In this document: positions 29,490 through 37,779 of the stretch, in pieces
How the letters are laid out: the number at the start of each line of letters is the position of its first letter
Position numbering within the stretch: position 1 is the stretch's first letter
Origin: Alkalibacterium sp.
GTDB lineage: Bacteria > Bacillota > Bacilli > Lactobacillales > Carnobacteriaceae_A
NCBI GenBank assembly: GCA_020832185.1
Contig: JAFIFE010000014.1
Coordinates: 248,001 to 312,000, forward strand
Length of the DNA: 64,000 bases
Reading direction: 5' to 3'
The notes under the pieces: generated by a model
What the model was told of the DNA's origin: nothing
The model's input: the letters and a program-made list of their open reading frames with translations, nothing else
The model's database searches: none
Made by a program: the position numbers and the translations under genes

Positions 29490-30632
29490 TTAGAATCTTA
29501 AGATTGCAGCGATCCCTGTGTCTGATGGCATGCTGGCTTTTTCAAGAACATAAACATTCCCTTTTGTTTTAAGAACATTATGCACTAACTGATTCACATA
29601 CATATTCGTTTCAGTTCCTTCATGATACTGACCGTTTTCATCAATCGTTCCATGGACCTGATAGTCATCTTCAATCAGCAGTACTTCGATTTTCCCTTGA
29701 ATACTTGCCATGGCAAGATCATTATACTGTGCTTCAAGTTTATAGTCAGGTGTCGTTTCATTGAATTTTTCAACAAGACTCTTGTAGCGTCTGTTGATGA
29801 TGTCATCCACAACTTCTGATGTCTGATCCTGTATCTGGTTAAATGTGAGTTGTGAAGGTGAAGCTTCTACTCGTGTTTCGTCCAGATACTCATTTTTTGA
29901 TAATCGTTCAAAGTCGGCTATATTTTTAGTCAATGCAAACAAAACTAAAGGCAATCCAGTAGGTTTTGAGAAATGCTCGGTAACATATTTATCCACTTCA
30001 CGGAAGTAATTTTCCTGATCGATTTCTACCTCATTGCTCTTCTCATTATGACCATGGAATACACCGCCACTGTTTCCATCGCCTCCATTGTAGGACCCGA
30101 CGTTTAGTTCCCCACCCGTCAATTCATCACCTAATGCTTTAGTCAATGTATCAGGAGCTTCTTCAGGCAATTCGATTTTCTGAAGCTTGTTGCGTCTCCC
30201 ATTGTACAGGCTGAATTTATCATGGTTCAAAGTCAGCAAGTGATAATAGCTGACGTACTGAAAATTAGCAATCAGAGGTAAGACGTATGGTTTTTTAGAC
30301 ACGACCGTACCTGAATGGATCGGTACACTTAATTTATAGTAAAAAACGTCATCAGGTGTGACGTAGAAAACAACACTCGGTGTCATTTCTCTCCAGAAAT
30401 CAGAATGGTCTACTAAGGGTTTCACTTTTTCCATTAACGTATTACAATATTTTTCATCATATAGTTCACAGAGCTTCACTTTTGCCTCTTTCAGCAAATT
30501 CTGAAACTTGATTTGGTTCGCTTCTATTTCTACAGCATTTGATTCATTATTCAGCGAGATCGATACAACTACCTCATAATCCTTGAGGAGTTCATCAGTC
30601 GGGAATGTTAAAAGTTCTTGCATATGCGTCAC
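29490..30632 (-). CDS. Bacterial archaeo-eukaryotic release factor-like protein (baeRF superfamily)
   Basis: A 380-residue soluble protein that I match by pattern to the baeRF families, bacterial relatives of aRF1/eRF1. Typical pieces are the N-terminal VVVSISLNNES strand, the NQIKFQNLLKEAK helix near 40, HSDFWREMTPSVVFYVTPD near 75-93, VLPLIANFQYVSYYHLLTLNHDKFSLYNG near 118-145, then a Gly/His-rich loop GGDGNSGGVFHGHNE near 185-197, followed by FREVDKYVTEH. These proteins are predicted, not proven, to act on stalled ribosomes. It is monocistronic, with GGAAGGTGAC upstream. No signal peptide. The exact baeRF family number is uncertain. Confidence 0.7.
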   Translation of the reverse strand: MTHMQELLTFPTDELLKDYEVVVSISLNNESNAVEIEANQIKFQNLLKEAKVKLCELYDEKYCNTLMEKVKPLVDHSDFWREMTPSVVFYVTPDDVFYYKLSVPIHSGTVVSKKPYVLPLIANFQYVSYYHLLTLNHDKFSLYNGRRNKLQKIELPEEAPDTLTKALGDELTGGELNVGSYNGGDGNSGGVFHGHNEKSNEVEIDQENYFREVDKYVTEHFSKPTGLPLVLFALTKNIADFERLSKNEYLDETRVEASPSQLTFNQIQDQTSEVVDDIINRRYKSLVEKFNETTPDYKLEAQYNDLAMASIQGKIEVLLIEDDYQVHGTIDENGQYHEGTETNMYVNQLVHNVLKTKGNVYVLEKASMPSDTGIAAILRF

Positions 30633-30776
30633 CTTCCATTCATTATTCTCTTCACTGAGATGCGACTCAATAAAGAGTGCTATATGTATATCATAGCTAA
30701 TAGACCTCTAAATGTCTAAGGATATGCAGATAGTCCGAAATTAAATAAGATGAGGAAAAGATAGAAAAACGCTCAA

Positions 30777-31334
30777 TTAATTCAAATCGATTTTTCTAAT
30801 GACTTGGGCAGGAACACCCGCGATAACCACATTGTCAGGAAACGATTTAGTGACGACTGCCCCCGCTGCCACTACACAGTTGTCTCCCAGTGTCACGCCT
30901 CCAATAATAGTCGCATTAGTGCCGACCCAGCAGTTGTTTCCGATAGTGATTGGTCTGCCGAATTCCTGTCCTGAATTTCTTTCATCCGGGTTTAATGGAT
31001 GCTCTGGTGTAACCATACTGACACCTGGACCAAGCATTGCATTTCTGCCGATCGTAATAGGACACACATCAAGAAATACACAATTAAAGTTAGCGTAAAA
31101 GTTATCTCCTACATGGATATTATACCCATAGTCCACTCTTAAAGAAGGCTCTACTGTAATAGTCTCACCTACAGAGCCAAAGATCGTCTTGATCTGTTTT
31201 CTTCTTTCCACATCAGCCTGTGCCTTGTTATAACGCTCCGCTTTATCGTGACCACTTGTCCTATCCCTGATTAATTCAGGATCACTTGGTCGGTACAACT
31301 CTCCTGCAACCATTTTTTCTTTTTCCGTTTTCAT
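30777..31334 (-). CDS. Sugar O-acetyltransferase, maltose acetyltransferase-like
   Basis: A 185-residue left-handed beta-helix acyltransferase. It has the N-terminal MAT domain (KEKMVAGELYRPSDPELIRDR), hexapeptide repeats from about residue 60 (ITVEPSLRVDYGYNIHVGDNFYAN), the catalytic histidine in MVTPEHPLNPDERN near 112, and the terminal coils TIGNNCWVGTNATIIGGVTLGDN. Related enzymes transfer acetyl from acetyl-CoA to maltose, glucose or galactosides; the true acceptor is unknown. It follows the decayed DUF1054 gene by 17 bases and may share its transcript. No terminator is evident after it. Confidence 0.88.
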   Translation of the reverse strand: MKTEKEKMVAGELYRPSDPELIRDRTSGHDKAERYNKAQADVERRKQIKTIFGSVGETITVEPSLRVDYGYNIHVGDNFYANFNCVFLDVCPITIGRNAMLGPGVSMVTPEHPLNPDERNSGQEFGRPITIGNNCWVGTNATIIGGVTLGDNCVVAAGAVVTKSFPDNVVIAGVPAQVIRKIDLN

Positions 31335-31351
31335 TTTTTCCCCCCTGTACC

Positions 31352-31987
31352 TTAATGAGTTTCCTGACTGAAATAAACAGTCAGTAATTGTCTGTAAATA
31401 GGAAGAAGATTATCCAGTGTCTCTTCAAAGAACCGACGCTGCAACTCTTTCTGACCCATTTCGCTACTTTGTTGTGTTAATACTTTGCCAATCATGAATT
31501 CGCCTTTTTTACCTGGATCAGCAGATTTAATGTCTTTTCGATAACATCAGGAGATGCCGGTTCAATATCTGGACGAGTATGATCGCCGGACACATAAAAA
31601 TCTTCTGATAAATGACTGAACGCTTTTTTATTCTCAAGTAAATAAGTCCCCATTCCTTTTTCATGTTTAGGATTATCTATTAGTGATAAGAACATAAAAA
31701 TGTGATCAGTGTTAATGCCTAATTGTATGTGTGGATACTTTTTGTACCCTCTTTTATTCCCGTTAAAAGCAGACCATGTTGATTCGGGAGGGTTGGTCGA
31801 GCGTCTTCTATGCTGGGCAATATGAAACTCCCCTTCAAAGTCGGTATGTGCATTGACTCTTTCTATAAAGGTGTCACCCACTGACTGAAAGACTGGTTGA
31901 ATTTTTTTCTCTAATCAGCGCCATTCTTTCCTCAAGCCCTTCAACTGTAAAAATAGTAAAGTCCTCTTGTTTGAAATAATGTTCTAT
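31352..31987 (-). pseudogene. DUF1054 (YktB-like) gene broken by two frameshifts
   Basis: The longest intact piece (31492-31881) reads RRRSTNPPESTWSAFNGNKRGYKKYPHIQ, a DUF1054 core. The N-terminus lies upstream in another frame (EHYFKQEDFTIFTVEGLEERMALIRE) and joins the core if one A is removed from an A7 run (31902-31908). The C-terminus (EFMIGKVLTQQSSEMGQKEL...LLPIYRQLL, stop at 31352) joins if one A is added to an A6 run (31505-31510). The restored product is about 211 residues, the usual family length. The codon at the expected start, five bases after AGGAGG, is ATA (31985-31987), not ATG. Three defects favour a true pseudogene, but both indels are in homopolymers, so sequencing error or slippage remains possible. 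Confidence 0.8.
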
Positions 31988-32023
31988 AATGTCCTCCTAA
32001 TAGGTCATTATTATCTATTGTAG

Positions 32024-32069
32024 CAAAAAAAGACAAAGAGTACGATAAAGTCGCTATCCCTCTTTGTCT
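32024..32069 (-). terminator. Terminator of the siderophore transporter operon
   Basis: Minus strand: arms AGACAAAGAG (32060-32069) and CTCTTTGTCT (32031-32040) are perfectly complementary, with a 19-base loop and T7 following. It is just downstream of the substrate-binding protein gene. Confidence 0.75.
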
Positions 32070-32075
32070 GCTTTT

Positions 32076-33071
32076 CTATTCGATTGCTTCACTAACTTCC
32101 TGCATCATGATTTTGAATGTTTCTACTCCACCTTCTGCCAGATACCACGCTGAAGGGGATAAATAATGGATCGAATCGCTTTGATAAGCGCTAGTCTGCT
32201 GAATGATCGGATTCTCTTCAACTGGCTCGGCTGTCGCATCTCCGCCAATTGCAGCTGTACGATCAATCAGGAAAATAATATCTGGATCCATTGATAGAAC
32301 ATACTCATAGGCTATCTCCATCCCATGATTCGATTGCTCTATGCCATCATCTACCGGCTGGAATCCGAATGCATCATGCACCACACCAAAACGGGATCCA
32401 GGACCATAAGCAGATAATGATCCTTCGTTGTACATGGAGACAAGCGTTGTCAGCTCAGATGCCTCCGCACGTGCATTTAATTCGCTCAATTGCGTTTCCA
32501 GTTCTTCTATGATGTCATCTGACGTGTTCCCTAAATCAAAAATATCGGATAATCGAGTCAAATTACTGCTGATCGATTCAATATACTGGGTAGAGTCGTT
32601 ACTTAAATCAATTGTAGGGGCAATTTCAGCCAGGTCGTCATAGGCAGCACTGGAACGCCCTGCCACTATAATCAAATCAGGTTGCGCGGCATTCGTTACC
32701 TCCATATCGATTTCAAAGAAACTTCCCGCAACGTCTGTGTCCTCAAAATAAGAAAGATGCTCAGGCAGATTAGGCGAGGCTGTTAATACGACCCGATCTT
32801 CCAATCCCAATGCAGCCATATTGTCGAGCTGGCCATTATCGAAAACGGCAACTCGTTCAGGATCAAGCGGGACTTCAACATTATTTCCAACCGCATCTTC
32901 TATAGTCACTGTGGCGTTTTGCGTTTCGTTATCTGGCACACTTTCTTCTATCTGCTCTACTTCGTTGTCTAGATTGGCCCCTTCATTTTCTGTTCCTTGA
33001 CTATCTCCGCATCCAGCTAATACAAGTGCACTGAATAATACGCCCCATCTTAATAGATATGTTCTGTTCAT
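32076..33071 (-). CDS. Siderophore ABC transporter substrate-binding lipoprotein, YclQ/FatB-like
   Basis: Extracytoplasmic receptor of a ferric-siderophore importer. The 331 residues start with a lipoprotein signal (RWGVLFSALVLAGCG, lipobox LAGC with Cys near 21), then an acidic linker, then a periplasmic-binding fold with VEVPLDPERVAVFDNGQLDNMAALG near 60 and AQPDLIIVAGRSSAAYDDL near 130. These resemble the petrobactin receptor YclQ of Bacillus. The ATG at 33071 follows AGGAGATAAAC; earlier in-frame codons lie inside the ATPase gene. Last gene of a Fur-boxed four-gene operon. Confidence 0.9.
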   Translation of the reverse strand: MNRTYLLRWGVLFSALVLAGCGDSQGTENEGANLDNEVEQIEESVPDNETQNATVTIEDAVGNNVEVPLDPERVAVFDNGQLDNMAALGLEDRVVLTASPNLPEHLSYFEDTDVAGSFFEIDMEVTNAAQPDLIIVAGRSSAAYDDLAEIAPTIDLSNDSTQYIESISSNLTRLSDIFDLGNTSDDIIEELETQLSELNARAEASELTTLVSMYNEGSLSAYGPGSRFGVVHDAFGFQPVDDGIEQSNHGMEIAYEYVLSMDPDIIFLIDRTAAIGGDATAEPVEENPIIQQTSAYQSDSIHYLSPSAWYLAEGGVETFKIMMQEVSEAIE

Positions 33072-33094
33072 TTGTTTATCTCCTATTCTATTTT

Positions 33095-33853
33095 TTAAGT
33101 GTAGTACAAACAATATTTTGTTCCTTTACTTTCAATAATCTCTACATCCATCCCGTATAAATCATCCAGAACGGATTTCGTTATCATGTCATCTGTGGAT
33201 CCTGATGCAAATAGTTTTCCATCTTTCATGGCGATAATATTATCGGCATAGCTTGCCGCGAAGTTGATATCGTGAACAACTGTAATGACTGTTTTCCCCA
33301 GCTCATCCACCAAACGACGCAGCGTGCTCATCATTTGAACACCAAAACTCATATCAAGATTATTCAGGGGTTCATCCAGCAGAATATAATCTGTATCCTG
33401 GCACAGAACCATTGCTATCAATGCTCGTTGAAGCTGTCCACCTGAAAGTGTATCGATGTAACGTTTCTGTAAGTCTATTAATCCTAAGTAATTTAGAGAA
33501 TTATCGATCACTTCATGACAGTGAGCGTTAAGGCGCCCTTTAGTATAGGGAAACCTGCCGAACGAGACTAGTTCTCTAACAGTCAGTCTGACATTCATCT
33601 GATTGGTTTGTTTCAGCACTGATAAACGCTTGGCAAATTCTCCCCTTTTCCATGTTTTGACCTCATTTCCATCTATATATATTTGTCCGGTATCTTGAGA
33701 AATCAATCGACTGATCATTTCCAGCAGTGTACTCTTTCCGGCTCCATTTGGACCAATACATGCAGTCAGCTTTCCCTTTTCAATCGAAAGACTGACGTTG
33801 TCTACTACAATGGTTTCGCCATAGCTTTTCGTTAGATTTTCGACTTCCATCAT
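33095..33853 (-). CDS. Siderophore ABC transporter ATP-binding protein, YclP-like
   Basis: Cytoplasmic ATPase of the iron importer (252 residues). It has Walker A GPNGAGKSTLL near 34, Q-loop LKQTNQMN near 80, ABC signature LSGGQLQRALIAM near 137, Walker B YILLDEPLNNLD near 157, and H-loop VVHD near 193. FecE/FhuC-type. It lies two bases after the permease stop. The ligand cannot be read from this subunit; operon order suggests a petrobactin-like catecholate siderophore. Confidence 0.93.
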   Translation of the reverse strand: MMEVENLTKSYGETIVVDNVSLSIEKGKLTACIGPNGAGKSTLLEMISRLISQDTGQIYIDGNEVKTWKRGEFAKRLSVLKQTNQMNVRLTVRELVSFGRFPYTKGRLNAHCHEVIDNSLNYLGLIDLQKRYIDTLSGGQLQRALIAMVLCQDTDYILLDEPLNNLDMSFGVQMMSTLRRLVDELGKTVITVVHDINFAASYADNIIAMKDGKLFASGSTDDMITKSVLDDLYGMDVEIIESKGTKYCLYYT

Positions 33854-33855
33854 GA

Positions 33856-34812
33856 TTAGTTAGTCCTCTCTTTAAGTAATATAATTAAGAAGTAAATACC
33901 CCCGGCGAATTGAATAATAACCCCTAATGTCGTTTGCAGTTTGAATACATGTTCCACGAGCATTTGTCCGGATAGGATAAAGAACACTGAAATCAGACTT
34001 CCACCTAAGAAAAGAATGGAATGCCTGTAGGTTTTAAATAACCGGTAAGAAATGTTGGCTCCTATAAACCCAAGGAATGAAACGGGCCCTACTAAAGCAG
34101 TCGAAACAGCTGTTAAAACACTCACCAGGATAAACAGTTTCAGAAAATACTGGTCGACCTGTATCCCCAGGCTTAAAGCATATGCTCTCCCTAAGTGTAA
34201 AATATCTAATGTCGCACTTTGTTTGAAGAGGTAAAAGAGTATAGGGATGGTAATAACCAGAGAAATAGTCACTAAGGTTACATCTACTCGATTGAAACTG
34301 GCAATTGTTCTGGCGAATAAGCTTTCAAAATCATTAGGATCAATCAGAACTTGTAAAAAATTAGTAAAACTACTGAAAAAAGTGCCTAGAATTAGCCCCG
34401 TCATCAGCATCAGGTAAATCTTCCCTGGGTATTTTTTAAAGAATAGCCAGAATAATCCCATACTGCCTCCTATCATCAACAGAAGACTGACAATGAAATT
34501 CACATGATGATTAGTGACGAGGATATGATTTAGTCCGAAAAAGAAGAAAACGACCGTTTGAAGCAGGATATATAGTGAATCCAGGCCAATGATGTTGGGT
34601 GTCAATATGACGTTTTGAGTCATTGTCTGAAATACTATGGTCGCTACAGTCGAACTGAACCCGACCAGAAAGAATGGAATGATTCTCTGGCTGCGTAATC
34701 TAAAGGCAAAGGCAAAGTGTCCTCGAGTATTGACTGTTAAATACAAATAAACAAAAAGAATAATGCTGCTCATGAGCATCACAAAAATGAGGTTGTTTTT
34801 AGTGCGTTTCAT
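33856..34812 (-). CDS. Siderophore ABC transporter permease, YclO-like
   Basis: A 318-residue polytopic FecCD-family permease with about nine hydrophobic segments. It has the cytoplasmic coupling-helix region GPVSFLGFIGANISYRL near 245, which docks to the ATPase. It overlaps the upstream permease by four bases (ATGA), indicating translational coupling. The pair forms the transmembrane heterodimer of the importer. Confidence 0.92.
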   Translation of the reverse strand: MKRTKNNLIFVMLMSSIILFVYLYLTVNTRGHFAFAFRLRSQRIIPFFLVGFSSTVATIVFQTMTQNVILTPNIIGLDSLYILLQTVVFFFFGLNHILVTNHHVNFIVSLLLMIGGSMGLFWLFFKKYPGKIYLMLMTGLILGTFFSSFTNFLQVLIDPNDFESLFARTIASFNRVDVTLVTISLVITIPILFYLFKQSATLDILHLGRAYALSLGIQVDQYFLKLFILVSVLTAVSTALVGPVSFLGFIGANISYRLFKTYRHSILFLGGSLISVFFILSGQMLVEHVFKLQTTLGVIIQFAGGIYFLIILLKERTN

Positions 34813-35786
34813 TGAGATTCACCTCTAAGCAGTAAAAATAAAAACAGCACGCTTCCTACGACGCCTATAATCAGACTGATCGGAATCTCATATGGAAATA
34901 TTAGTGTGCGTGACAGAATATCTGAAAACAGTAAAAACAACGCTCCGAAAAAGGCAGTTGGAAAAAGTATTTTTCCAAAGTGATCTCCTTTTGACAGTGA
35001 CACTAGGTTTGGAATCACTATCCCTACAAAAGGAATACTTCCGACCGTCAAAATAATAGCTGATGTCGCAAGTGATACCACTGTAATCCCTATCAGCTCT
35101 AACAATGCATAAGGGATACCTAATTCTGTAGACACATCTTTTCCAAGGCCCATAATCGTAAAATAATGAGCAAGCAAGTAAATTATTAAAAATAAAGGAA
35201 CTGATAAAAACAGAAGCTGATAATTATTTGACGAAATCAGAGCGAAATTCCCCTGCATCCAGGATGAAGCGTTCTGGACTATTTCATACTGAACAGCCAG
35301 ATATGTACTGAGTGAATTAACTATATTCCCGAACATTAATCCGACTAACGGAATCATCACTGCTTTTTTATTCTTGACGGTCCTGATAAATAATGTGAAA
35401 ACAAATGTCCCCAGGAGAGAAAACAGAAAAGCGACACCCGTTTTTTGACTAAGAGTGGTGTGAGAAAAATAAATCATGGCAACAACTATACCTAAGCGGG
35501 CACTTGCCATAGTCCCTGCTGTTGTAGGTGATACAAATTTGTTTTGTGTGAGCTGCTGCATCAGTAATCCCGAGACAGCAAGTGTGCTCCCGGCTAATAT
35601 CAGACTGATTGTTCTTGGAATACGAGTAGTGACCAACACGAGTTTCTGAACCTCTGTTAACTGAAAAATATCTCTTATAGATATATCCTGGACACCCGTA
35701 AAAAGGGAAACGACTGATATGCCGATCAGTAGTAACATGAGTGAACTGTAAATCACTACCGGAGTCTTCCGTTTTGTTGAACTCAT
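34809..35786 (-). CDS. Siderophore ABC transporter permease, YclN-like
   Basis: A 325-residue FecCD-family permease and first gene of the operon. Typical segments are TTRIPRTISLILAGSTLAVSGLLMQQLTQN near 50-80 and IPFVGIVIPNLVSL near 250. I chose the ATG at 35786, nine bases after AAAGGA; the frame extends to 35813 but those codons precede the ribosome site. The order permease-permease-ATPase-receptor is that of Bacillus yclNOPQ. It is controlled by the Fur box just upstream. Confidence 0.92.
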   Translation of the reverse strand: MSSTKRKTPVVIYSSLMLLLIGISVVSLFTGVQDISIRDIFQLTEVQKLVLVTTRIPRTISLILAGSTLAVSGLLMQQLTQNKFVSPTTAGTMASARLGIVVAMIYFSHTTLSQKTGVAFLFSLLGTFVFTLFIRTVKNKKAVMIPLVGLMFGNIVNSLSTYLAVQYEIVQNASSWMQGNFALISSNNYQLLFLSVPLFLIIYLLAHYFTIMGLGKDVSTELGIPYALLELIGITVVSLATSAIILTVGSIPFVGIVIPNLVSLSKGDHFGKILFPTAFFGALFLLFSDILSRTLIFPYEIPISLIIGVVGSVLFLFLLLRGESQ

Positions 35787-35824
35787 TTCACACGATCCTT
35801 TACACATTGACACTTGGTTTAATT

Positions 35825-35843
35825 GAGAATGATTATCATTCTC
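35825..35843. promoter_or_regulatory. Fur box
   Basis: A perfect 19-base inverted repeat GAGAATGAT-T-ATCATTCTC, close to the classical Fur consensus. It sits just downstream of the promoter -10, over the predicted transcript start, and 39 bases before the first permease codon. Iron-loaded Fur would block transcription here; that is inferred from the site and the transporter genes. Confidence 0.88.
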
Positions 35844-35849
35844 TTTAGC

Positions 35850-35878
35850 ATTATATCGGATACATTCCGCAAATGCAA
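35850..35878 (-). promoter_or_regulatory. Promoter of the siderophore transporter operon
   Basis: Minus strand: -35 TTGCAT (35873-35878), 17-base spacer, -10 TATAAT (35850-35855). The Fur box follows within seven bases of the -10. Confidence 0.7.
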
Positions 35879-35914
35879 TCTTTCACAAAAGATATTTAAG
35901 AAGATGTGTGGAAC

Positions 35915-35967
35915 AAAAAAGCTGTTCCCCTTTCTACAGTTAGTTCAACTGAGAAAGAAAGAACAGC
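35915..35967 (-). terminator. Terminator of the nudF-mtnN operon
   Basis: Long imperfect hairpin: GCTGTTC...GAACAGC outer arms (35961-35967 and 35921-35927) with internal pairing of the TTTCT/AGAAA and AGTT/AACT segments. On the minus strand T6 follows. It lies about 95 bases after the mtnN stop. Confidence 0.65.
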
Positions 35968-36061
35968 ATATTATAGAATTAGGCCCCTTGTAACAATTCC
36001 TGTCAGTATTTAAAGAAACGAATCTTCAGAATACGATTCAATAAATAGGAGCCGTTTATAC

Positions 36062-36757
36062 TTAGTTTTTCACAAGGCGAAGATATTGAAGCACCATTTG
36101 GGCAGATTTTTTACCTGCGAGCTCGATAAACTCATTGAAAGAGACAGATGCATCTTCGTCAGCCACATCTGATACTGCTCTGACAACGACAAATGGGATA
36201 TTGAACTGATAACAGGTCTGGGCGATAGCAGCTCCTTCCATCTCCGTCACTAAAGCTTCGGGGAAATGGCCTTTGATCTCTTCTATTCTTTCTTTATTAC
36301 TTATAAAAGAATCCCCTGTAACGATCAACCCTTTTTTGACCTCCCAATGACTTGAGCGAGCGGCTTCTTCCAGTAGGGAGATATGAGCCTCATCCGCCAA
36401 ATACGTTTCCGGCATTTGAGGGATTTGACCATACACATATCCGAATGCTCTGGCATCTGCATCATTATAAGTAAGACTTGTGGATATAATTAAATCCCCT
36501 ACGCTGAGTCCTTTGCCTATTCCGCCAGCCGATCCTGTGTTAATAATAGCATTGACCTCGAAGTGATCGACAAGTAATGCAGCAGCAATCGCTGCATTGA
36601 CCTTTCCAATACCCGATTGAACGAGTACTACAGGTGTCTGATCGATTTTTCCTTTATAAAATGTTTGATTCGCAATCGTTGTCTGTACCAGATCAGTCAG
36701 CTGATCAGTCAGTACTCTAATTTCCTGTTCCATTGCGGCAATAATACCTATTTTCAT
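36062..36757 (-). CDS. mtnN: 5'-Methylthioadenosine/S-adenosylhomocysteine nucleosidase
   Basis: Cleaves adenine from methylthioadenosine and S-adenosylhomocysteine, salvaging methionine and feeding the LuxS/AI-2 path. The 231 residues begin KIGIIAAMEQEIRVL with the catalytic Glu in AAMEQE, and show the family segments NTGSAGGIGKGLSVGDLII near 75 and VTEMEGAAIAQTCYQF near 172, then AVSDVADED with the catalytic Asp near 198. The second of two tandem ATGs is better spaced from AAAGGG. Last gene of nudF-small protein-mtnN. Confidence 0.95.
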   Translation of the reverse strand: MKIGIIAAMEQEIRVLTDQLTDLVQTTIANQTFYKGKIDQTPVVLVQSGIGKVNAAIAAALLVDHFEVNAIINTGSAGGIGKGLSVGDLIISTSLTYNDADARAFGYVYGQIPQMPETYLADEAHISLLEEAARSSHWEVKKGLIVTGDSFISNKERIEEIKGHFPEALVTEMEGAAIAQTCYQFNIPFVVVRAVSDVADEDASVSFNEFIELAGKKSAQMVLQYLRLVKN

Positions 36758-36793
36758 CATACAACCCTTTCGATAGATGGAGGTGTAAAAAGA

Positions 36794-37039
36794 TCAGATA
36801 AAGAAAACAAACGCCAGTACTATGATCAGCAGCAGTGCAACGATCACGATAGCTAATGTCAGTTGTCTTTCGATCTTCCTATACTTCTCCATTTCATTTA
36901 GTCTTTTTTTAGACGTTCGCCCCACTTTAGAGAGCTTGCGTTCTTTCTTTCGGCTTTCTGATTTTTCTATTCTCTGTTCTTTTCTTTCTCTTTTCAGTTC
37001 TAATTCTTTTTGTTTTTTCAGTTCACTTCTTGAAGACAT
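36794..37039 (-). CDS. Small charged coiled-coil membrane protein, unknown function
   Basis: An 81-residue protein that I do not recognise as a named family. Residues 1-55 are almost entirely Lys, Arg, Glu and Ser (ELKKQKELELKRERKEQRIEK) and should form a charged helix. Residues 60-81 are a single transmembrane helix (LAIVIVALLLIIVLAFVFFI) ending at the stop codon. It is thus a tail-anchored protein with a cytoplasmic basic helix. It lies between nudF (stop 12 bases upstream) and mtnN and is presumably co-transcribed. The start was chosen at 37039, nine bases after AAGGA. Confidence 0.75.
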   Translation of the reverse strand: MSSRSELKKQKELELKRERKEQRIEKSESRKKERKLSKVGRTSKKRLNEMEKYRKIERQLTLAIVIVALLLIIVLAFVFFI

Positions 37040-37050
37040 AGCTCCCATCC

Positions 37051-37605
37051 TTACTCGTTTGTCATCTGTCTTTTCATTTTCCAGTAAAATAATGCAAATA
37101 CAGTTTTAGAATCCCTCAACAGCCCTTGTTCGTACAAAGACCATGCTTCATCGTATGTAGCTATTATAACCTCTACATTTTCATCTTCATCCTGAGGCAA
37201 AGGCTCATCCACCAGAAGAAGATTTGAGGCTTCATAAATTTCAAGAAATTCATCAGTAAATCCTGGCGTACTATAGAAGGATGTGACAAAACTCCATTCT
37301 TTAGCTCTAAAGCCCGTTTCTTCTTCTAATTCTCTTTTTGCTGTACTTAGTCCGGACTCATCATCTGCATCTTTTAACCCTGCAGGAAGTTCCACACTCT
37401 CATTTTCGATGGCTTTTCTATATTGCTTGACTAAGACAAGTCGCCCATCATCAGTAAATGGAATGACCGCAGCTGCTCCCGCGTGTTTTACAATTTCTCT
37501 CTGAGCGATTTTTCCATTTGGCAGCTTCACTTTCTGTACCGTATACTCTGTAACATTCCCTTTATAAATTGATTTATCTTCAACTGTTTCTTCATAGAAT
37601 TCCAT
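37051..37605 (-). CDS. nudF: ADP-ribose pyrophosphatase, Nudix family
   Basis: Hydrolyses ADP-ribose to AMP and ribose 5-phosphate. The 184 residues carry a Nudix box: PAGLKDADDESGLSTAKREL followed by EEETGF, near residues 74-99. RE-x-x-EE and the E-x7-R spacing are intact, but the first interval (G to E) is six residues instead of five, a one-residue insertion. KHAGAAAVIPFTDDGRLVLVKQYR precedes it, as in NudF. First gene of the nudF-mtnN operon. Confidence 0.9.
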   Translation of the reverse strand: MEFYEETVEDKSIYKGNVTEYTVQKVKLPNGKIAQREIVKHAGAAAVIPFTDDGRLVLVKQYRKAIENESVELPAGLKDADDESGLSTAKRELEEETGFRAKEWSFVTSFYSTPGFTDEFLEIYEASNLLLVDEPLPQDEDENVEVIIATYDEAWSLYEQGLLRDSKTVFALFYWKMKRQMTNE

Positions 37606-37779
37606 AAGTTCACTCCTCGCTTATTGACCTATCATACCTCATTTCCCGGTAATTTTCATCTTGATTTCCATTCATAACAATTTGGTAAATCCATCTTAGG
37701 TCCTATGTAATTTATTCGATCATTTGTGATACTATATAGTTATAATAAGTCATCGTTTCACCAGAATGGAGGATCACAC

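Noticed and set aside
30777-31334. Sugar acetyltransferase as part of a capsule or antibiotic-modification locus
   Set aside because: The closest pattern is the maltose/galactoside acetyltransferase type and no capsule or resistance genes are nearby.
31492-31881. The intact 129-codon piece as a stand-alone short gene
   Set aside because: It matches only the middle of DUF1054, lacks a ribosome site at its ATG, and both missing ends lie next to it in other frames.
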